A stretch of 64,000 nucleotides of DNA from Sulfuritalea sp. (GCA_023229545.1 JALNZB010000009.1:1-64000); one strand, 5' to 3'. Positions 32,239 to 41,273 are shown, counted from the first letter of the stretch. The notes: a model not told the origin generated them from the letters alone. Made by a program: numbers and translations.

Positions 32239-33533
32239 TCGAGGACGACCCCATCATAGGCGAGGCGCTTTCCGAGCGACTCGACTTCGAGGGTTTCACC
32301 TGCGACTGGTTCCGCGACGGCAAATCCGCCCGGCGCGGCCTCGGCCAGCGCCGCTACAGCGTGGTGGTCAGCGACATCAATCTGCCGGACATCAGTGGCG
32401 AACAGTTGTTCAGCGATCTGCTCGCCAGCGGACTGTCCCTCGCCCCGTTCATTTTCATCACCGGCTACGGCGCCATCGATCAGGCGGTGCGCCTGCTTAA
32501 ACTGGGCGCCCAAGACTACGTCACCAAACCCTTCAACGTCGGCGAACTGATCGCCAAGATACGCGGACTGTGCGAGCGCCAGCAGCCCGCGGCGGATGCC
32601 GATGCCATACTCGGCATATCGCCGCCGATGCGGCATATCGAGGCGCTGCTGCCGCGCCTGGCCGCCAGCCGCAGCGCGGTGCTGATTTCCGGCGAATCCG
32701 GCGTCGGCAAGGAGCATGTGGCGCGCGCGCTGCATCGCGCCGGCGACCCGGAAGAGAGGACGCCTTTCGTCGCCGTGAATTGCGGCGCGATTCCGGAAAA
32801 CCTGATCGAGTCGGAACTCTTCGGCCACGACAAGGGCGCCTTCACCGGCGCCGACCGCGAGCGACGCGGCGTCTTCGAGCAGGCCGACGGCGGCTCGCTG
32901 TTCCTCGACGAGATCGGCGAAATGCCGCCCACGATGCAGGTCAAGCTGCTGCGCGCGATCCAGGATCGGGCGGTGGTTCGCGTCGGCGGTTCCACGCCGC
33001 GCAAGGTAGACATCCGGCTGATGTGCGCCACGCACCACGACCTCAAGGCCATGGTCGAGCAAGGCAGTTTCCGCGAGGATTTGTATTACCGCATCCACGT
33101 CATCCACTTGCACGTGCCTCCGCTGCGCGAACGACAGGAAGACATTCTCTGGCTGGCGGCGCGCTTTCTCGACCAGCATGCGAGCAGGGGCGAAGCCCGT
33201 CGCACGCTGACCGCCGATTCGGAACGCGCCCTGGCAAGCTATCCGTGGCCGGGCAATGTGCGCGAGTTGCAGCATTGTCTCGAACGAGCCAAGGTCCTGT
33301 CGCTGACATCGTCACTGAACGCCGAGAACCTGTTCGGCGGCGACTGGTCGCCGACCGAAGACGATGCGCTGCGCAAACCGCTCAGCGATCACCTGCAGGA
33401 ATGCGAGCGCGCCTACATCCGGCGTGCGCTGACCGAGTGCGACGGCCGCATCGCCGACACAGCCACCCTGCTCGGCATCAGCCGCAAGAATCTATGGGAA
33501 AAAATGCGCAAGCTGGAGATGGCCGAAGGCTGA
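32217..33533 (+). CDS. Sigma-54-dependent response regulator (AioR-like)
   Basis: 438 residues. Receiver with phosphoacceptor D53 (VVVSDINLPDISG), AAA+ domain with Walker A GESGVGKEH, intact sigma-54 contact loop ELFGHDKGAFTGAD, and a C-terminal Fis-type helix-turn-helix (IADTATLLGISRKNLWEKM). It overlaps the kinase gene by 22 bp, so the two are coupled. The most likely targets are the three GTTAC-N6-GTAAC dyads in front of this operon and of the molybdoenzyme operon. Convergent with the methyltransferase gene. Confidence 0.93.
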   Translation: MQHRIGLIEDDPIIGEALSERLDFEGFTCDWFRDGKSARRGLGQRRYSVVVSDINLPDISGEQLFSDLLASGLSLAPFIFITGYGAIDQAVRLLKLGAQDYVTKPFNVGELIAKIRGLCERQQPAADADAILGISPPMRHIEALLPRLAASRSAVLISGESGVGKEHVARALHRAGDPEERTPFVAVNCGAIPENLIESELFGHDKGAFTGADRERRGVFEQADGGSLFLDEIGEMPPTMQVKLLRAIQDRAVVRVGGSTPRKVDIRLMCATHHDLKAMVEQGSFREDLYYRIHVIHLHVPPLRERQEDILWLAARFLDQHASRGEARRTLTADSERALASYPWPGNVRELQHCLERAKVLSLTSSLNAENLFGGDWSPTEDDALRKPLSDHLQECERAYIRRALTECDGRIADTATLLGISRKNLWEKMRKLEMAEG

Positions 33534-33564
33534 AGCTCTCTCTCCGGCCCGCGCAGTAGATTTC

Positions 33565-34326
33565 TCAGGCCTTGGCCGGTTTCACCGCGCGGTGGAATCC
33601 CAGCATGCCGTAGAACACCGTATCCACCGTCACATCGACGTAGCCCAGTTCGCGCAGCACGATCGACATCTCCTCGGCGGTGTAGAACAGTTCCAGCGCG
33701 TCGATGAAGTACTGCTTGAACTTGGTCGCGGCGGGACTGCTGCCGACGATGAAACTGGTGAAATTCAGGCAGGCCTTGAGATAGGTGTAATAGAGCGTTT
33801 TCACGATCGCGTTCTGCGGGCGCAGCATGTCGGAATGGTGAAAATGTCCACCGGGCTTGAGCACCCGCAGGATTTCGCTGAACACTTCGCGCACCCGCAG
33901 GTGGCGCGAAGCGAATTGCAGCGTGACGACGTCGAAATGGTTGTCGGGGAAGGGCAGCTTATGCACGTCGCCGATGGTGCTCTTGATGTTAAAACCCAGC
34001 GCGGCGGCGCGCTGCTGGCCGACGGTCTGCATGGCGGCGCTGCGATCCATGGCATGCACATCCAGCGTCGGCTCGCGCTTGAGCAGGGCTATGCCGATGG
34101 CGTTGGTGCCGCCGCAGACATCCAGCACCTTCTGCTTCGGTTGCAGATCGACCGAGCGCATAAAGCGCCGGAGAAAGCTGCCCCACAGGCCCAGAGCGGC
34201 GATTTGATTGCCCCGGTCATAGTAAGGGGCGATGTCCGCAAACGCATCGTTCAGCTCATTGGTCCAGACATCGCTGAAACGTTGTTCGCGTACCGCCTCG
34301 CGAGCGGCAAGTGGGGGTGGCACCAT
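33565..34326 (-). CDS. UbiE-like SAM-dependent methyltransferase (paralog of 55845-56588)
   Basis: 253 residues, class I methyltransferase. SAM-binding motif VLDVCGGTNAIGIALLK near residue 70, then KLPFPDNHFDVVTLQFA and LRVLKPGGHFHHSD, all UbiE/MenG-like. The true ubiE is at 55845, so this is a second, diverged copy (DVCGGTNA instead of DVAGGTAD). It could methylate a menaquinone or other quinone used by the anaerobic respiratory island beside it. It lacks the cysteine pattern I associate with arsenite methyltransferase. Alternative: unrelated small-molecule methyltransferase. Confidence 0.75.
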   Translation of the reverse strand: MVPPPLAAREAVREQRFSDVWTNELNDAFADIAPYYDRGNQIAALGLWGSFLRRFMRSVDLQPKQKVLDVCGGTNAIGIALLKREPTLDVHAMDRSAAMQTVGQQRAAALGFNIKSTIGDVHKLPFPDNHFDVVTLQFASRHLRVREVFSEILRVLKPGGHFHHSDMLRPQNAIVKTLYYTYLKACLNFTSFIVGSSPAATKFKQYFIDALELFYTAEEMSIVLRELGYVDVTVDTVFYGMLGFHRAVKPAKA

Positions 34327-34447
34327 TGTGGCTTTCTCCGTGGGGAATTGAATCGCTTCGGTTCGAGGCCGGCAAGTTAGCGCCTGCGGCGGTCGGCTGT
34401 CAAGTCTGTCGGAACGCCAGCGAAAAAGTCGGTGCCGACATTCTCGA

Positions 34448-35791
34448 TCATTCTTGTGCGCGGGATATCCGCAGGAAATAGCCCAGCACGCCTGCGCCGG
34501 CCAACGCCAGGCTCGCCGTAGCCGCGATCCAGAACCCCGCTGCGCCCAGCGGCGGACCGAAGGTATCGGTCAGGCCGAGCAGATAACCGCCGCCCAAGCC
34601 CACACCCCATAGCGCGACGGCATAAATCACCATCGGCGCCGTGGCGCGCTTGTAGCCGCGCAGCACCTGGGCCATGACCGCCTGCACGGCGTCGGCCAGG
34701 TGATAGAGGGCGACGATGCCGAGCAGCGTCGCGGCGGTGGCGGCGACCTGCGCATCGGTGGTGTAGGCGCGCGCCAGCGGCGCGGCGCCGAGCCAGATCG
34801 CCGTGCCAAGAATCATCGCGGCGGCGCAGCCGACGGCCAGGCCGAGCAAACCGGCGTGTCGCGAGCGCCGACTATCTCCGGCGCCCAGCGCCTGCCCTAC
34901 CACGACGCCGGTGGCACTGCCCAGTGCCAGCGGCACCATGAAGACGAACACCGCAATGTTGGCGGCAATCTGATGGGCGGCGGAAATTTCCGGGCCGAGC
35001 CGGGCGATGAACAGCGCCATGAAGGTGAAGGCGGTGACATCGACGAGGAAAGTAGCGCCCATCGGCAAACCCAGCGCCATCAACTCGCGCAGGGCGGACA
35101 GGCGCGGCGGATCGAAACGGGCGAAGACAGCATACGGCGCGTATTCGGCGTCGCGCCGGCACCAGGCCCAGGCCAGCGCGGTCATGGTCCACGCGATGGT
35201 GGCGGACGACCAGCCGCAGCCGGCGGCGCCCATGACCGGAAAGCCGAAATGGCCGTACATGAACACCCAGTTGAGCGGCGCTTTCAAGGCCAAGCCCAGC
35301 AGGTTGAAGACCATCACCGGGCGCGGCCAGCCGATGCCGGTGGTGAAGCCGAAGAAGACGCGGAAGAACAGCGCGCCCGGCGCCGCCCAGGCCATGCCAT
35401 CGAGATAGGCGCGCACTTTCAGGTCGACCTCGGGCGTCAGGCGCGAAAAACTCAACAGCGGATCGGGATGTTTGAGGACGACCACCGCGATCACCGACAA
35501 GGCCAGCGCCAGCCAGGCGCATTGGCGCACGTCGGCGCCGATTTCCTCGAAGCGACCGGCGCCGAAATGATGCGACACCACCGGGGCGAGGGCCAGCAAC
35601 ACACCCATGGCGGTGACGAAAATCGTGGCGTAGATGCTGGTGCCGATGCCCACCGCAGCAAGATCGAGGGATGAAAGCCGACCGGCCATCAAGGTGTCGA
35701 TCACGCCATTGGCCATCACCGCCGCCTGGGCGATCAGCACGGGCCAGGCGAGGTGCAACAGTTCGCGGGGAAGGGAACGTGGGGCGGTCAT
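34448..35791 (-). CDS. MATE family multidrug efflux transporter
   Basis: 447 residues with twelve predicted membrane helices and no signal peptide. The first lines LAWPVLIAQAAVMANGVIDTLMAGRLSSLD match the NorM/DinF group (start quoted in part), and the second half repeats the pattern (GLPMGATFLVDVTAFTFMAL). Exports cationic compounds using Na+ or H+. The gene stands alone, divergent from no regulator that I can see. Confidence 0.92.
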   Translation of the reverse strand: MTAPRSLPRELLHLAWPVLIAQAAVMANGVIDTLMAGRLSSLDLAAVGIGTSIYATIFVTAMGVLLALAPVVSHHFGAGRFEEIGADVRQCAWLALALSVIAVVVLKHPDPLLSFSRLTPEVDLKVRAYLDGMAWAAPGALFFRVFFGFTTGIGWPRPVMVFNLLGLALKAPLNWVFMYGHFGFPVMGAAGCGWSSATIAWTMTALAWAWCRRDAEYAPYAVFARFDPPRLSALRELMALGLPMGATFLVDVTAFTFMALFIARLGPEISAAHQIAANIAVFVFMVPLALGSATGVVVGQALGAGDSRRSRHAGLLGLAVGCAAAMILGTAIWLGAAPLARAYTTDAQVAATAATLLGIVALYHLADAVQAVMAQVLRGYKRATAPMVIYAVALWGVGLGGGYLLGLTDTFGPPLGAAGFWIAATASLALAGAGVLGYFLRISRAQE

Positions 35792-35827
35792 GCGCGCAGT
35801 CTAGCCGACGGCGCAACGCCAGCCGGG

Positions 35828-36325
35828 CTAGAGCATCAAGGGCTGATCCGGCAATTCGTTGGGGTTCTGGTCGCTTGCGGGAAAGTGGTGCGCCAGCAGG
35901 CTTCCGGCTTGCGCCACGGCCCGCAGCGCGCCGATTTTCCATTCGCCGCGACGAAAGTGCGCTTCCATGTCGCGGCAGATCGCATCCCATTCAGCTTGCG
36001 CCACGCGCGCCGCGATGCCGCGGTCGGCGAGGATTTCGACGCGACGGTCGACCAGTTGCACGTAGATCAGGATGCCGGAGTTTTCCTTCGTGTCCCAGAC
36101 GCGCAAGCGGGCGAACAATTTCTCGGCCCGCGCTCTGGGCGGCAGGTCGCGCCACAGCACCGACAGCGGCAAGGAGCTTTCGACAACGAAGCGCAATTCA
36201 CCGCGATGCGATTTTTCGCAGACCGCGATGGCCTCGCCGATGGCCGCCCGGTCGGCGCGTGAAAATACCCGTCGCAGCCACCAGGCCGGCAGCAACAGAT
36301 GTTTCAGAAAACGCGTCAGTTTCAT
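35828..36325 (-). CDS. TPM-domain protein (TLP18.3/Psb32/MOLO-1 family), cytoplasmic/anchored form
   Basis: 165 residues. A TPM domain with GELRFVVESSLP, the acidic/Asn motif DTKENSGILIYVQLVDRRVEI (quoted in part) and ILADRGIAARV. No clear signal peptide; a short hydrophobic, Trp-containing stretch near the N-terminus may attach it to the membrane. The ATG at 36325 begins 1 bp after the stop of the larger TPM gene, so it is translationally coupled. The trio LemA-TPM-TPM is common; its biochemical role is not settled. Confidence 0.85.
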   Translation of the reverse strand: MKLTRFLKHLLLPAWWLRRVFSRADRAAIGEAIAVCEKSHRGELRFVVESSLPLSVLWRDLPPRARAEKLFARLRVWDTKENSGILIYVQLVDRRVEILADRGIAARVAQAEWDAICRDMEAHFRRGEWKIGALRAVAQAGSLLAHHFPASDQNPNELPDQPLML

Positions 36326-36326
36326 G

Positions 36327-37178
36327 TCACCAGTTCCCCGAAGCGCCGCCGCCGCCGAAGCTGCCGCCACCGCCTGAAAATCCGCCGCCGGACGAGGAGC
36401 CGCCAAAGCCGCCCCTGCCGCCGCCGGAGAACAGGTTCACGAAGGAAAGCAGGAAGATCAGCACGCCCGCGCCGATGGCGAGGGCCAGCGAACCGAAGAC
36501 CATGAAGCCGAGCCAGCCGCCGATGGCCGCCGCCGCGAGCGAACCGAGCAGGCCGAACATCATGCGCAGCACGCCGCCGGCGACGAGCGTCATGAACAGC
36601 CAGGAAATCCAGTCCAGATGCTCGCCGCCCGCGTCTTGCCGCGCCACGGCGGGCGCCGTATCGATGGCCGCTGCCGCTCCGGATGCCGGCCCGCCGATGG
36701 CCTGGTCGAGCGCCTCGATGGCGGCGCGCAGGCCGCCGAAGAAATCATTCTGCTTGAAGGCCGGCGTCATGCGCTCGGCGATGATGCGTTTGGCAATCGC
36801 ATCGGGAATCGCGCCCTCCAGTCCATAGCCGACCTCGATGCGCATCTTGCGGTCGTTCTTGGCGACGATGACGATGACGCCGTTGTCGATGCCCTTGTGG
36901 CCGACCTTCCAGGCCTCGGCCAGACGAATGCCAAATTGCTCGATGGTCTCGGGCTGAATAGTCGGCAGCAGCAGCACGGCGATTTGCGCGCGACCCGCCC
37001 TGTCGATGGCGGCCAGTTGCGCTTCGAGCCGCCCGCGCTGCGTGGCATCGAGCGTCGCCGTCAAATCGGTGACGCGCGCCGTCAAGCCGGGCAGCAGCAC
37101 CGGCTCCGCCGCCCAGCCGATGGCCGGCAGCAAGGCCAGCCAGAGCAGCGTCAGCAGACCGGCGCAAGCGCGACGCAC
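36327..37178 (-). CDS. TPM-domain membrane protein (YgcG family)
   Basis: 283 residues. Signal peptide (1-23, ending GWAAEP), TPM domain (about 30-165) with RAQIAVLLLPT, GIDNGVIVIVAKNDRKMRIEVG-type core and GLEGAIPDAIAKRII, two membrane helices in the second half, and a Gly/Ser-rich tail (GGGGSFGGGGASGNW). Same family as the neighbour downstream. The gene follows lemA directly (stop of lemA at 37179 adjoins its start), so the three form one operon. Confidence 0.88.
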   Translation of the reverse strand: MRRACAGLLTLLWLALLPAIGWAAEPVLLPGLTARVTDLTATLDATQRGRLEAQLAAIDRAGRAQIAVLLLPTIQPETIEQFGIRLAEAWKVGHKGIDNGVIVIVAKNDRKMRIEVGYGLEGAIPDAIAKRIIAERMTPAFKQNDFFGGLRAAIEALDQAIGGPASGAAAAIDTAPAVARQDAGGEHLDWISWLFMTLVAGGVLRMMFGLLGSLAAAAIGGWLGFMVFGSLALAIGAGVLIFLLSFVNLFSGGGRGGFGGSSSGGGFSGGGGSFGGGGASGNW

Positions 37179-37841
37179 TTAGTAATAACCGGGAGCACCA
37201 GGCGCGGCAGGGGCGGGAGCGGCGGCGGGTGCAGTGGCGGGCTTGCCGGCCGGCGCGTCGAACTTGATCGCCGGCGGCGCCGAAATCGCCTTCTCGTCCT
37301 CGACCGTGAAGTTGGCCTTGGTCTTCCAGCCCATGACGCCCGCCGTCAGGCTGTTGGGGAAGGTGCGCACGGAGACGTTGTACTCCTGCACCGTCTTGAT
37401 GTAACGGTTGCGCGCCACGGTGATGCGGTTCTCGGTGCCTTCCACCTGCGCCTGCAAGTCGCGGAAATTGGCGTCGGCCTTGAGCTGCGGATAGTTCTCG
37501 GCCACCACCAGCAGCCGCGACAGCGCACCGCCCAGATCGCCCTGGGCCTTCTGGAACTTGGCGAAGGCAGCCGGGTCATTGACCAGCTCCGGCGTCGCCT
37601 TCAGCCCGGCGACATTGGCCCGCGCCTCGGTGACCCGCGTCAGCACGTCCTTCTCGTGGCTGGCATAGCCCTGCACCACGGAAACCAGATTGGGAATCAG
37701 GTCGGCGCGGCGTTTGTACTGGTTCAGCACTTCGGACCAGGAGGCATTCACCGCCTCATCGTTGATCTGGATCTGGTTGTAGCCGCAGCCGGAGAGCAGG
37801 GAAGCCGCAAGGGCAAGCACGGCAAAGAGACGCATACGCAT
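37179..37841 (-). CDS. LemA family lipoprotein
   Basis: 220 residues. Lipobox LLSGCGYN near residue 18, then the LemA core NQYKRRADLIPNLVSVVQGY, VAENYPQLKADANF and EGTENRITVARNRYI, and an Ala/Pro-rich tail. The start at 37841 has GGAGG 6 bp upstream and gives the lipoprotein signal; the frame upstream is a shadow. First gene of the lemA-TPM-TPM operon. Function of LemA proteins is not established. Confidence 0.93.
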   Translation of the reverse strand: MRMRLFAVLALAASLLSGCGYNQIQINDEAVNASWSEVLNQYKRRADLIPNLVSVVQGYASHEKDVLTRVTEARANVAGLKATPELVNDPAAFAKFQKAQGDLGGALSRLLVVAENYPQLKADANFRDLQAQVEGTENRITVARNRYIKTVQEYNVSVRTFPNSLTAGVMGWKTKANFTVEDEKAISAPPAIKFDAPAGKPATAPAAAPAPAAPGAPGYY

Positions 37842-37944
37842 GGAAAACCTCCATCGATATAAGGGCAACAGTCGAGAATATGGCGGCGACGCATTGCGAT
37901 TGCAAGGGGCAGGGTTTCTTACCGTGACGGGCTCCGCCAGCGCT

Positions 37945-39078
37945 TCATTCCAGGGGCTCCCCCGCGCCACAGTCCTGTGCGGCGGGCGCCGGCTCCGCCG
38001 CCGTCCACTCGGTCGCCAGGCGGTAACCCACCGCCAACAAGGTCGGGCCAAGGAAGGCGCCGATCACGCCGAAGGCCAGAACGCCACCCAGCACGCCCAG
38101 GAAGACGATCGCGAACGGCAGGCTGGACCCGCGACTGATGATGAAGGGCTTGATGAGATTGTCCACGGTACTAACCACGAAGAAGCCCCAGGCTACAACG
38201 AAGGCCGCCCAGCCCGGCTCACCCTGCTGGAACAACCAGATCGCGGCGCCCCCCCAGACCAGGGGCGGCCCCACCGGCACCACGGAGAGGAAGAAGGTGC
38301 CCACGCCCAGCAGTACGGCGCCCGGCACGCCGGCGACGGCAAAGCCGATGGCGGCCAGCACCCCCTGGGCAAGCCCGGTGCCGAGGATGCCGTAGATCAC
38401 CCCGGTCACGGTGCCGCGCACGATGCCCAGCAGGTAGGCCGCCCGCACCCCGGTCAGCCGTTCCAAAGCGACGCGCAGGCGTTTGGCCAGGGCCTCGCCG
38501 TTGAGAAAGAAGAAGAAGGCGAGAAACACGGAAAGACCCATGTCCAGCACGCCTTTACCGACCACGCGGCCACCGGCGAGGGCCGCCGCCTGGGCGGGCT
38601 GGGCGAGTTTTTCCAGCTCCGCCGTGAGCTTCGAGCTGTCGTGGGCGAACTGTTGCCAGTAGTCGTGGATGGGCTGGCCCAGAAAAGGTAGGCTCGCCAG
38701 CCAGCCAGGCGCGTCGGGCAGGCCGTTCTTGATCAGCGCGGACGCCGCATGGCCCAGCTCGGCCACGTTGTCCGCGAGGGCCAGCGCCACGGCGGCGATC
38801 GGTCCCAACAGGACCACGGTTACCAGCAAGGTCATCAGGCATGCGGCGACGGTGCGGCGCTCGCCGACGCTCCTGTCCAGCCAGCGAAAGGCCGGCCAGC
38901 TGGTGGAGACAAGAATCGCCGCCCAGACCAGGGCCGTAAGGAAGGGCCACAGCACCAGCACGCAACCCGCCCCCAGAAGTGTCAGGGCAAGAATGGCGAG
39001 GACGCGGTCGGAACCGGGATTGGGCATGGATGGCATCGAAAGCGGGAGGCTTCGGATCGATAGAGAGGAAGCGGTCAT
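37945..39078 (-). CDS. AI-2E family transporter (PerM/YdiK-like)
   Basis: 377 residues with about eight membrane helices of the PerM family: LALTLLGAGCVLVLWPF near the start, and the C-terminal conserved block FFVVSTVDNLIKPFIISRGS with FLGVLGGVLAFGVIGAFLGP. The family includes putative autoinducer-2 exporters and Na+/H+ antiporters, so the substrate is open. The start may be the ATG at 39078 or an internal Met about 14 codons later. Confidence 0.88.
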   Translation of the reverse strand: MTASSLSIRSLPLSMPSMPNPGSDRVLAILALTLLGAGCVLVLWPFLTALVWAAILVSTSWPAFRWLDRSVGERRTVAACLMTLLVTVVLLGPIAAVALALADNVAELGHAASALIKNGLPDAPGWLASLPFLGQPIHDYWQQFAHDSSKLTAELEKLAQPAQAAALAGGRVVGKGVLDMGLSVFLAFFFFLNGEALAKRLRVALERLTGVRAAYLLGIVRGTVTGVIYGILGTGLAQGVLAAIGFAVAGVPGAVLLGVGTFFLSVVPVGPPLVWGGAAIWLFQQGEPGWAAFVVAWGFFVVSTVDNLIKPFIISRGSSLPFAIVFLGVLGGVLAFGVIGAFLGPTLLAVGYRLATEWTAAEPAPAAQDCGAGEPLE

Positions 39079-39211
39079 TATGCGGTTTTCACGATCTGCT
39101 TAGGGATTCGATGCGGACGAACCTTATGGTCAACTGCTTTTTCCAGGCCGAATCGGATTGAACGAAACTCCGGCACAGGCGGTCCCACGCAATAACTGGT
39201 GATGCGGCAAC

Positions 39212-39233
39212 CGCCGTGTCGCCAGCGCCGACT
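39212..39233 (-). repeat. Dispersed 22-bp repeat, just upstream of the msr fusion gene
   Basis: On the minus strand AGTCGGCGCTGGCGACACGGCG, 9 bp before the ATG at 39243, thus within its ribosome-binding region. Confidence 0.6.
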
Positions 39234-39242
39234 ATTGCTGCC

Positions 39243-40502
39243 ATGATCCGATATCTGCGACTTTTTCTCACCTTGGGACTGCTGAGCTTGAACACACTGG
39301 CCACCGCCGCCGACAGCATCGTGCTCGGCATGGGTTGTTTCTGGGGCGCGGAAAAGCGCATGGGCGAGCTGCCCGGCGTGGTCGATGTCGAGAGCGGCTA
39401 CGCCAATGGCGACATTGCCGGCGATTATCAGGCCGTGCTCGCGCTCGAGGCTGCCATCAAGCGCGGCCAGGGCAACAAGCGCAATCACGCCGAAGTGGTC
39501 AAGGTGAGTTTTGATCCGGCCAAGGTCAGTCTCGAAACCGTGCTGGCCCGCTTCTGGGAAAGCCACGACCCGACGCAGGGCAACCGCCAAGGCAACGACA
39601 TCGGCACCAACTATCGCAGCGCGATCTATACCCACAATGAGTCGCAGCAGGTCGCCGCCCTGAAAACCCGCGACATCTACCAGGCGGCCCTCAAGCAGGC
39701 CGGTCGCGGCACCATCACAACGGAGATTGCTCCGCTGAAAAAATACTTCAAGGCCGAGGAGTACCACCAGAAATATCTGAAGAAGAATCCCGAGGGCTAC
39801 TGTGGGCTGGGCGGCACCGGCGTCAAGTATCCTGGCGCGACGCCCGCCAAGGCTGCGGCGCCCGTCAAGCCGCTCGATCCAAAAGCGTTGAATCTCAAGC
39901 GGCAACTCATTGTTTTCGAGGCCGAGGATTGTCCCTACTGCAAGAAGTTCAAAGCCGAGGTGCTCGACAAATGGAAATCCGCAGTCCCGATCACGCGCAC
40001 TTTCAGCCCGCAGCCGCCCGCCGGCTGGACGCTGGAAAAAGCGCTGTTCGCCACGCCGACCATCGTGCTGTTCGAGAACGGCAAGGAAGTCTCGCGCTTC
40101 ACCGGTTACAACGGCGAACAGCCGCGCTTCTGGAAATGGCTGGGCTTTCATCTGCTCACGCCGGCGCAGCAGAAGATCGCCTTCGAGCAGGGCACCGAGC
40201 GTCCCGGCACCGGCTCGCATCTGGACGAGAAGCGACCGGGCGTTTTCGTCGATCCGATTACCGGCGCGCCGCTGTTCAGGAGCGACGCCAAGTTCGACAG
40301 CGGCACCGGCTGGCCGAGCTTTTTCAATCCCGTCGCGGGCGCACTGAGCCTGCATGAGGACAACGCGCTTGGCATGCGCCGCGTCGAGGTCAGGAGCGCC
40401 AGCTCCGGCATTCACCTCGGCCATGTCTTCGACGACGGCCCGCCGCCGACCGGCAAACGCTACTGCATCAACGGCAACGTGCTGAAATTCGTGCCGGACT
40501 GA
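39243..40502 (+). CDS. Periplasmic methionine sulfoxide reductase fusion, MsrA-thioredoxin-MsrB
   Basis: 419 residues, exported (signal peptide about 1-23, ending TAADS). Order: MsrA (about 25-200, catalytic C32 in GCFWG and a resolving Cys in PEGYCGLG), thioredoxin-like domain (about 215-305, C230-P-Y-C233 and FATPTIVLFENG) and MsrB (about 310-419, TGWPSFF, GIHLGHVFDDGPP, catalytic C408 in RYCINGN). It reduces both S- and R-Met sulfoxide in periplasmic proteins. Neisseria PilB has the order thioredoxin-MsrA-MsrB, so the middle position of thioredoxin is uncommon. Zinc-site cysteines of some MsrB are absent. Confidence 0.93.
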   Translation: MIRYLRLFLTLGLLSLNTLATAADSIVLGMGCFWGAEKRMGELPGVVDVESGYANGDIAGDYQAVLALEAAIKRGQGNKRNHAEVVKVSFDPAKVSLETVLARFWESHDPTQGNRQGNDIGTNYRSAIYTHNESQQVAALKTRDIYQAALKQAGRGTITTEIAPLKKYFKAEEYHQKYLKKNPEGYCGLGGTGVKYPGATPAKAAAPVKPLDPKALNLKRQLIVFEAEDCPYCKKFKAEVLDKWKSAVPITRTFSPQPPAGWTLEKALFATPTIVLFENGKEVSRFTGYNGEQPRFWKWLGFHLLTPAQQKIAFEQGTERPGTGSHLDEKRPGVFVDPITGAPLFRSDAKFDSGTGWPSFFNPVAGALSLHEDNALGMRRVEVRSASSGIHLGHVFDDGPPPTGKRYCINGNVLKFVPD

Positions 40503-40538
40503 CGGGAAGAAGGCAGAACAAGACGTCAGGCCGGTCAA

Positions 40539-40551
40539 AGTCGGCGCTGGC
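40539..40551 (+). repeat. Partial copy of the dispersed repeat
   Basis: AGTCGGCGCTGGC only, in the leader of the antitoxin gene. Confidence 0.35.
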
Positions 40552-40599
40552 CTGTGCTATATTCTGGACAGACTAGCCAGTTTAGAAAAGGAGCACCCC

Positions 40600-40854
40600 A
40601 TGCACGGCGAATGGCAACTGCAACAGGCCAAGAACGGTTTCAGCCAGCTCATCAAGGAAGCCATCGGCGGCGCGCCGCAACGGGTGACCCTGCACGGCAA
40701 GCCAGCGGCGGTGGTGGTGTCGGCGGAGGAATACGAGCGCCTGACGAAGCGCAACAAGGGCAAGCTCTCCGCCGCCTTGCTGCGACCGGAAATCGGCGGT
40801 GAGGATATCGACTTCGGGCGCGACCGCGACAGCGGACGGGATGCCCCCTTGTGA
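40600..40854 (+). CDS. Phd/YefM-family antitoxin
   Basis: 84 residues. Starts HGEWQLQQAKNGFSQLIKEA, the Phd/YefM DNA-binding fold, with RVTLHGKPAAVVVSAEEYERL as its typical strand-helix (quoted in part). The C-terminal charged tail should bind the toxin. AAAGGAG lies upstream of the ATG. The stop overlaps the GTG start of the PIN toxin gene (GTGA), the usual antitoxin-toxin coupling; the complex normally represses its own promoter. Confidence 0.9.
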   Translation: MHGEWQLQQAKNGFSQLIKEAIGGAPQRVTLHGKPAAVVVSAEEYERLTKRNKGKLSAALLRPEIGGEDIDFGRDRDSGRDAPL

Positions 40855-41273
40855 GCTGGTTGCTCGACACCTGCGTACTCTCCGAATACGTCAGGAAAGC
40901 GCCAGCCGCCGCAGTAATCCAGTGGCTCGACGAGCAGGACGAAAGCAGCCTCTTCTTCAGCGTCATCAGCCTCGGCGAAATAGAAAAGGGCATCCTCAAG
41001 CTGCGCGCCAGCGACCCGCGCCGCAGCCAGAAACTCACGGCATGGCTGGGCAAGATCGAACAGCGCTTCGCCGGTCGCATCCTGCCGCTGGATGCCGCCA
41101 CGCTCCATGCCTGGGCGCAACTGGCAGCCCGTGCCGAACTAGCCGGCCAGCGCCTGCCGGTAATGGACGGCCTGATCATGGCCACCGCCCAATGCCACGG
41201 CCTTACCATGGTCACCCGCAACACCGCAGATTTTCGCTTCTACCCGCAGGTCTTCGATCCGTGGCAATTATGA
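40851..41273 (+). CDS. PIN-domain toxin (VapC-like)
   Basis: 140 residues. PIN-domain RNase: N-terminal LLDTCVLSEYVRK (first Asp), SVISLGEIEKGI (Glu), and PVMDGLIMATAQCHGLTMVTRNTADF with the remaining acidic residues (quoted in part: MDGLIMATAQ and TRNTADF). Four acidic residues for Mg2+ are all present, so it looks active. GTG start overlapping the antitoxin stop. Cleaves RNA in the family; target unknown. Confidence 0.92.
   Translation: MSWLLDTCVLSEYVRKAPAAAVIQWLDEQDESSLFFSVISLGEIEKGILKLRASDPRRSQKLTAWLGKIEQRFAGRILPLDAATLHAWAQLAARAELAGQRLPVMDGLIMATAQCHGLTMVTRNTADFRFYPQVFDPWQL

Noticed and set aside
33565..34326. Methyltransferase as arsenite methyltransferase (ArsM)
   Set aside because: UbiE-like motifs dominate and the cysteine set needed for arsenic binding is not visible.
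34424..34440. Repeat-like AAAAAGTCGGTGCCGAC near the MATE gene
   Set aside because: Only part of the core matches and the second half is missing.
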